Part shown: piece after piece, positions 60,367 through 64,000 of the stretch
Numbering within the stretch: the stretch's first letter is position 1
Layout of the letters: each line of letters opens with the position of its first letter
NCBI GenBank assembly: GCA_964460115.1
Contig: CAYWPR010000031.1
Span: forward strand, 4,231-68,230
Length of the DNA stretch: 64,000 nucleotides
Origin: JAEUJZ01 sp964460115
GTDB lineage: Bacteria; Myxococcota_A; Polyangia; Palsa-1104; JAEUJZ01
Reading direction: 5' to 3'
The notes under the pieces: model-generated
The model's input: the letters and a program-made list of their open reading frames with translations, nothing else
Database searches by the model: none
What the model was told of the DNA's origin: nothing
Translations under genes and position numbers: made by a program

Positions 60367-61033
60367 TCTCCTTTAACTTTTCCAGGGTCAGGCCGCCATT
60401 TGGCGTTTCTAAAGAGGCGCCAGGTTGAGCGCGGCCGACGTAGGGCAATATGAGTTTCTCGACATATTTGCCGATCAGATCGACTTCCAAGTTGACCGCG
60501 GCTCCCACTTTTTTGCGGCCGGTGTGGATGCGCGTCTGGGTATAAGGCACAAGCGAGACGGAAAAACCTCGCGCATCAATCTGATTGACGGTCAGACTGA
60601 CTCCGTCGATGGCAATGGCGCCTTTTTCGACGATGTAGCGCAGAAGCGGCGGCGGGCAGGCAATGCTTAGATCCCAGTTGTCGCCGCGTGGACCGCTGGC
60701 GGCGATTTCGCCTAGGCCGTCGACGTGGCCGCTGACCAAGTGACCGCCCAGGCGATCGCCTAGGCGCAGCGCCCGTTCGATGTGCACGCCTTGACCGCTG
60801 ACAAAAGCGCCGATCGTGGTTTTGCTCAAGGTCTCGGGGCCGGCTTCGACTTCGACTTCACCGGGACGGGCCGCGACCACGGTCAAACAAACTCCATCGA
60901 CAGCCAGGGAGTCGCCAAGCGCCACTACTTCATTCAGCAGGCGGGCGCGCAGCCGCAAGCGGAGGCCACTTTTTTGCGGCAGCGGAGTTAAGGCCGCCAC
61001 TTTGGCCAAGTCCTCAATCAGCCCGGTAAACAT
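60353..61033 (-). CDS. ribE: Riboflavin synthase alpha subunit
   Basis: A 226-residue enzyme that dismutates two lumazine molecules to riboflavin. Its two repeated lumazine-binding halves are seen: MFTGLIEDLAKVAAL..., CLTVVAAR, then VSGHVDGLGEIA and DGVSLTVN. The start ATG at 61033 is 20 bases inside ribD; the frame is open further upstream but carries no family sequence. Its end overlaps the ribBX start by 14 bases. Confidence 0.96.
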   Translation of the reverse strand: MFTGLIEDLAKVAALTPLPQKSGLRLRLRARLLNEVVALGDSLAVDGVCLTVVAARPGEVEVEAGPETLSKTTIGAFVSGQGVHIERALRLGDRLGGHLVSGHVDGLGEIAASGPRGDNWDLSIACPPPLLRYIVEKGAIAIDGVSLTVNQIDARGFSVSLVPYTQTRIHTGRKKVGAAVNLEVDLIGKYVEKLILPYVGRAQPGASLETPNGGLTLEKLKENGFV

Positions 61034-62231
61034 GCGTTTCCTCGCTGCGATGAGACGGTGCAAAGTCGCCATAGCGCAAAAGACCCGTCAAAAAGACATC
61101 GGGGCCAAGCGACTCATGCTGAACCTGGCTGAGCCAGGGGGCTGCTTGCAAGCTATCGGGCCTGACTTGGGCGCAAAGGGGCAGCCCAGGCGCCCCCAAA
61201 AAAAGCGGTGCGACAAACAGCGTCGCTTCGGAATAAAGCTGCTTCGCCAAGAGCGCGCCATGCAGCGTCGCGCCACCTTCGCACATTACAAATAGCAAGT
61301 CGCGCTTGCCAAGGGCCTGCATGACGGCGTCAAGGTCGAAGCTGTGCGCTTGTGCAACGTCGCCTTCGATGGCCGGAAGCGCTAACAATTCGACGCCTTT
61401 TTCGCGCAGGGCCGCGGCGCGCTCAAAATTGGCGCGCAGGGCGGTTTCCGTGACAACAAGGAGGGTACGTGGACCGCACAAGCGAGCGGTCGGGGACGTG
61501 CGCATTGCGCCGTCCAGCACGACGCGCCAGGGTTGCCGGTTGTCGCGCTGCTCGGCCGCCGGCAGTCGCACGGTTAATAGTGGGTCGTCGGCTTGCACCG
61601 TGCCGGCTCCGATAAGGATTGCATCGCAGCGGTCGCGCAATTGGTGGGCACGGTGGCGTGCGGCGAAGCTCGTCAGCCATTGCGGCGCCGGCGGCGACTT
61701 GGCCAGGCCGGTGGTCAATGCCAAATGTCCATCTAGCGACACGGCGGCTTTCATAACCAGGTGAGGTCGCCCGGTGGCCAGCCATTGTAGATAGCCGCGG
61801 TTTTGATGGGCACAGCGATCCGCCAGAACTTCGACGGTCACTTCGAGTCCGGCGTCACGCAATCGAGAGATGCCGCCGCCGCAAACGCGGCGATTGGGAT
61901 CGGTCATTCCCACAACCACTCGGCGCAGCCCCGCAGCTAAGATGGCCTCGGTACATTTGCCGGTGCGACCGATGTGGTTACACGGCTCAAGGGTGACATA
62001 AAGCGTCTTCCCTTGTGCCTGGCCCCCGAGCTTGCGCAGCGCATCCACTTCGGCATGATCGCCTCCGGGACGGGCGTGGTAGCCGCTGGCCAGTACTTTG
62101 GGCTCACTGCTGCCGTCGATGTTTTCCTCGACAATCAGGGCTCCGACGAGCGGGTTTGGACTTGTGCGTCCTCGGCCGAGCTCAGCAATGGCGAGCGCTT
62201 GCTCCATAAAGACGGCATCGTGTAAACGCAC
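61014..62231 (-). CDS. ribD: Bifunctional riboflavin deaminase/reductase (RibD)
   Basis: About 405 residues from the GTG at 62231; a GTG at 62297 and an ATG at 62207 are also in frame. The N-terminal deaminase domain has TSPNPLVGA, HAEVDAL and EPCNHIGRTGKC, giving the zinc His/Cys/Cys. The C-terminal reductase domain has MKAAVSLDGHLAL, DAILIGAGTVQADDPLLTVR and a late MCEGGATLHGALL. It heads the rib operon. The 221-base divergent region upstream of it shows no FMN riboswitch consensus that I can detect. Confidence 0.95.
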   Translation of the reverse strand: MRLHDAVFMEQALAIAELGRGRTSPNPLVGALIVEENIDGSSEPKVLASGYHARPGGDHAEVDALRKLGGQAQGKTLYVTLEPCNHIGRTGKCTEAILAAGLRRVVVGMTDPNRRVCGGGISRLRDAGLEVTVEVLADRCAHQNRGYLQWLATGRPHLVMKAAVSLDGHLALTTGLAKSPPAPQWLTSFAARHRAHQLRDRCDAILIGAGTVQADDPLLTVRLPAAEQRDNRQPWRVVLDGAMRTSPTARLCGPRTLLVVTETALRANFERAAALREKGVELLALPAIEGDVAQAHSFDLDAVMQALGKRDLLFVMCEGGATLHGALLAKQLYSEATLFVAPLFLGAPGLPLCAQVRPDSLQAAPWLSQVQHESLGPDVFLTGLLRYGDFAPSHRSEETHVYRAD

Positions 62232-62452
62232 GGCCGACTGCGTACTCCAATCGAGCCGCAGATGCAAGGTGCCAGACAAATACTGTAGGGAAACCACCCT
62301 GGTCTAGATTGCTTGGAATTTCGCGCCATTGCGGCTTGCGCGGAAGCTGCCGCGCGAATTTTTACGAGGCCGATGACACATGCAAGCGGCCCGGTTAGCA
62401 TGGACAAAGGGCGCAATCTTGCGTCTCGTTAGAGATCGAGTGAGGCAGAACC
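62232..62452. other. Divergent intergenic region between ribD and the proline-rich protein
   Basis: This 221-base region should hold promoters for both directions. No clear sigma70 pair, FMN riboswitch or RNA gene is recognised by eye. Confidence 0.5.
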
Positions 62453-63133
62453 ATGAAACTTGATTATCTACTTGGGTCCGGGGCTGCGCTGTTGACGCTG
62501 AGTCTGCATACTGCGGCGTTTGCACAGACGAGTCCGGCCGATACGAATGCGCAACCGCAACCGCAACCGCAGCCCCCAGGCTATCCGATGCAGCCGACTT
62601 ATCCACCGCAGCCGGCTTATCCGCCGCAGCCGGGGCAACCGATGCCGATGTACGGCTACCCGCCGGGAACGCCGCTGCCGCCGAATTACTACCAGCCTCA
62701 GGTGGCGCCACCGCCGCCGCAGATCGTCGGCTATCGATCCCAGCCGCGCATTGGATTGATCGTTGGCGGCTCGGTCACGCTGGGCGTGATGTGGCTTATT
62801 ACCGCGGGCAGCGGCGCCGCCTTGCAAGCAAGCTGCGATGCCGGTTTTAGCGGATCCTCGTCATCTTCGGGCGGCTGCAGCAGCACCTACTGGCCGCTGT
62901 ATATTCCGGTCATTGGGCCGTTTATTCAGATGGGTTACGTGCCCAATGACAGCTCTCGGTCGCTGGCGATGTTAGGGCTGGCCTTTGACGGTTTTGTACA
63001 GACCGGGGGGCTTGTGATGCTCATCTTGGGCGCGACGCTGCGTGAACGCGTGCCGGTTTATGCGCAAAAAGTACAAGTCGCCCCGATGTTCACGTCCGCC
63101 GGCAGCGGTCTGGCGCTGTTCGGTCGCTTTTAA
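62453..63133 (+). CDS. Proline-rich exported membrane protein of unknown function
   Basis: A 226-residue protein. A signal peptide (ALLTLSLHTAAFAQ) is followed by a Pro/Gln/Tyr repeat region (YPPQPAYPPQPGQPMP...; about residues 32-95). Two or three hydrophobic segments follow: GLIVGGSVTLGVMWLITAGSG, PLYIPVIGPFIQMGYV and GLVMLILGATLRE. A Cys pair (SCDAG..GGCSS) sits between the first two. This layout is frequent in Myxococcota but has no assigned function. GAGG lies about eight bases upstream of the ATG. Confidence 0.7.
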   Translation: MKLDYLLGSGAALLTLSLHTAAFAQTSPADTNAQPQPQPQPPGYPMQPTYPPQPAYPPQPGQPMPMYGYPPGTPLPPNYYQPQVAPPPPQIVGYRSQPRIGLIVGGSVTLGVMWLITAGSGAALQASCDAGFSGSSSSSGGCSSTYWPLYIPVIGPFIQMGYVPNDSSRSLAMLGLAFDGFVQTGGLVMLILGATLRERVPVYAQKVQVAPMFTSAGSGLALFGRF

Positions 63134-63153
63134 TGACCTAGAATTCGCGAGTT

Positions 63154-64000
63154 TTAGGGGGACGGAACGTTGCCGTTGACGCTGCGGGCGCAGCGGAAGC
63201 CGAGGCGATGGGGGCCGCGGTTGCTTGGAGGGACGCCGCGGCGCTCGGCTCCGCGCATACGGTCAGCAGTGAAGAACCAGGAGCCGCCTTTTAATACTTT
63301 TTCGTGATAGTTGCCGCAGCGGCCCGGGCCGCCGCCGCACGGGCCGCGCGGATCGGGGCCTTTGCATTCCTCGCCGCATTCTTTGGCGCAGCCAAGGTAG
63401 CAATCGGTCTTCCAATCATTGACCCATTCCCAACTGTTGCCGGCCATGTCATAAAGTCCGTAACGTCCAACGGGACGGCTGCCAACCGCCGAGGTCAATC
63501 CCGTCCCGCAGCCTTTGGCGCCGAGCGGTTCTTCATAGACGGCGCGATTGCAGCTTGCGGGCTGGTTGCCCCAGGGATAGGTTTCGCCATTGGGGCCGCG
63601 CGCGGCTTTTTCCCACTCGGCTTCGGTGGGCAGGCGCTTGTCGGCGAATTTGCAGTAGTCGTAAGACTCGTACCAACTGACTGCGACCACGGGCTGCTTG
63701 GGGCGCGCAAACATCGGGTAGTACTTGATCGGAGGATCGCATTTGCCGGCCTCGACGCATTTGAAGTACTGCTCGTTGGTGACTTCGTAGGTGTCCATGA
63801 AAAATGGAGACACCGTCACCCGCATGCGCGGCCGTTCATCCGCTTTGCCGCTGCCGGGGTTATTGCCGCGCCAAAATGGCCCGCCCGGAATGCAGACCAT
63901 ACCCTCTGGACTTTCGGCGCCGCAGGGAATTTCGGTTTCTTCTCCGGATTTGTCGGATTTGTCGGATTTGTCGGATTTGTCGGATTTGTCGGATTTGTCG
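63154..64000 (-). CDS. SUMF1/formylglycine-generating-enzyme-fold protein, 5' partial
   Basis: The frame is open to the end of the window, so the protein start lies beyond 64000. The visible 248 residues from the Met at 63900 are a complete SUMF1-like domain: MVCIPGGPFWRG, FFMDTYEVTNEQYFKCV, PVVAVSWYESYDYCKFADKRLPTEAEWEKAARG, GLYDMAGNSWEWVNDW and GLYDMAGN...VLKGGSWFF. The copper-binding Cys pair of true formylglycine-generating enzymes is absent (GGSWFFTADRMRGAERR), so it is a fold relative, of the kind used in PvdO/EgtB-like or unknown roles. Upstream, (Asp-Lys-Ser)n is encoded by a 9-base tandem repeat. It is transcribed away from the proline-rich gene. Confidence 0.85.
   Translation of the reverse strand, partial: DKSDKSDKSDKSDKSDKSGEETEIPCGAESPEGMVCIPGGPFWRGNNPGSGKADERPRMRVTVSPFFMDTYEVTNEQYFKCVEAGKCDPPIKYYPMFARPKQPVVAVSWYESYDYCKFADKRLPTEAEWEKAARGPNGETYPWGNQPASCNRAVYEEPLGAKGCGTGLTSAVGSRPVGRYGLYDMAGNSWEWVNDWKTDCYLGCAKECGEECKGPDPRGPCGGGPGRCGNYHEKVLKGGSWFFTADRMRGAERRGVPPSNRGPHRLGFRCARSVNGNVPSP
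63946..64000 (-). repeat. 9-base tandem repeat (GGATTTGTC)n coding for (Asp-Lys-Ser)n
   Basis: Six identical copies of GGATTTGTC (plus-strand reading) fill 63946-64000 and continue to the window edge. On the minus strand the coding frame reads GAC AAA TCC, i.e. Asp-Lys-Ser. Since the period is a multiple of three, length changes would alter linker length without breaking the frame. Confidence 0.9.

Noticed and set aside
62232..62452. FMN riboswitch upstream of ribD
   Set aside because: The conserved FMN element core could not be found on the minus strand between ribD and the divergent gene.

Overview
The window looks like a chromosomal stretch of a Gram-negative, respiring, free-living bacterium, most probably from Myxococcota or a related former deltaproteobacterial lineage. 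The grounds are an Oar-like TonB-dependent receptor, a C-terminal sorting tail resembling MYXO-CTERM, two Hanks-type Ser/Thr kinases, many secreted lipoproteins with Cys-spaced motifs, an OmpA protein with thrombospondin type 3 repeats, PEGA and DUF4397 proteins, and fairly high GC. This placement is inferred from gene content. No rRNA, tRNA, CRISPR array, prophage or insertion sequence was seen.

Layout. 1-12519 (+): the end of a complex I cluster (nuoD partial, nuoG, nuoH, nuoI), then a periplasmic cyclophilin, an Oar-like receptor, a von Willebrand A protein, a small secreted protein and a thiolase. 22960-12558 (-): an AAA/TPR protein, an MBOAT acyltransferase, a bifunctional (p)ppGpp enzyme, fumarase C, a small protein, a degenerate Zn-alcohol dehydrogenase, a hexapeptide acyltransferase and a UDP-HexNAc dehydrogenase. 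22967-25890 (+): a DUF4403-like lipoprotein and a GT-C glycosyltransferase. 38348-25766 (-): a small secreted protein, a giant repeat protein, the branched-chain 2-oxoacid dehydrogenase genes in E1beta-E2-E1alpha order, then a cysteine-less thioredoxin-fold protein, a lipoprotein, a PEGA protein and a nucleotide-exchange-type transporter. 38692-44249: a Ser/Thr kinase and a Fic-fold protein (+), MscS channel and aminotransferase (-). 44380-53703: a membrane kinase, a lipoprotein, a glycine-rich MYXO-CTERM-like protein, OmpA/TSP3 (all +), an endonuclease/phosphatase-fold lipoprotein (-) and two small genes (+). 62231-53717 (-): ribD-ribE-ribBX-ribH-nusB, a DUF4397 lipoprotein and thiolase-hbd-crt, nearly without gaps. 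The end holds a proline-rich membrane protein (+) and a SUMF1-fold protein (-) that runs off the window.

How the genes fit together. Central metabolism (complex I, fumarase, branched-chain oxoacid dehydrogenase, beta-oxidation enzymes, flavin synthesis) is interleaved with envelope functions: surface sugar modification, outer-membrane transport and anchoring, and exported proteins of unknown role. The most striking unknown is the 1310-residue exported protein at 33732-37664, built from roughly 60 short units of about 17-19 residues with a hydrophobic-P-L-F-aromatic core. The second is a Fic-fold protein whose catalytic motif is rewritten (Y-P-W-x-x-N-S-G-K-x-x-R), and the third is the transporter/PEGA/lipoprotein/thioredoxin-like set downstream of the branched-chain dehydrogenase.
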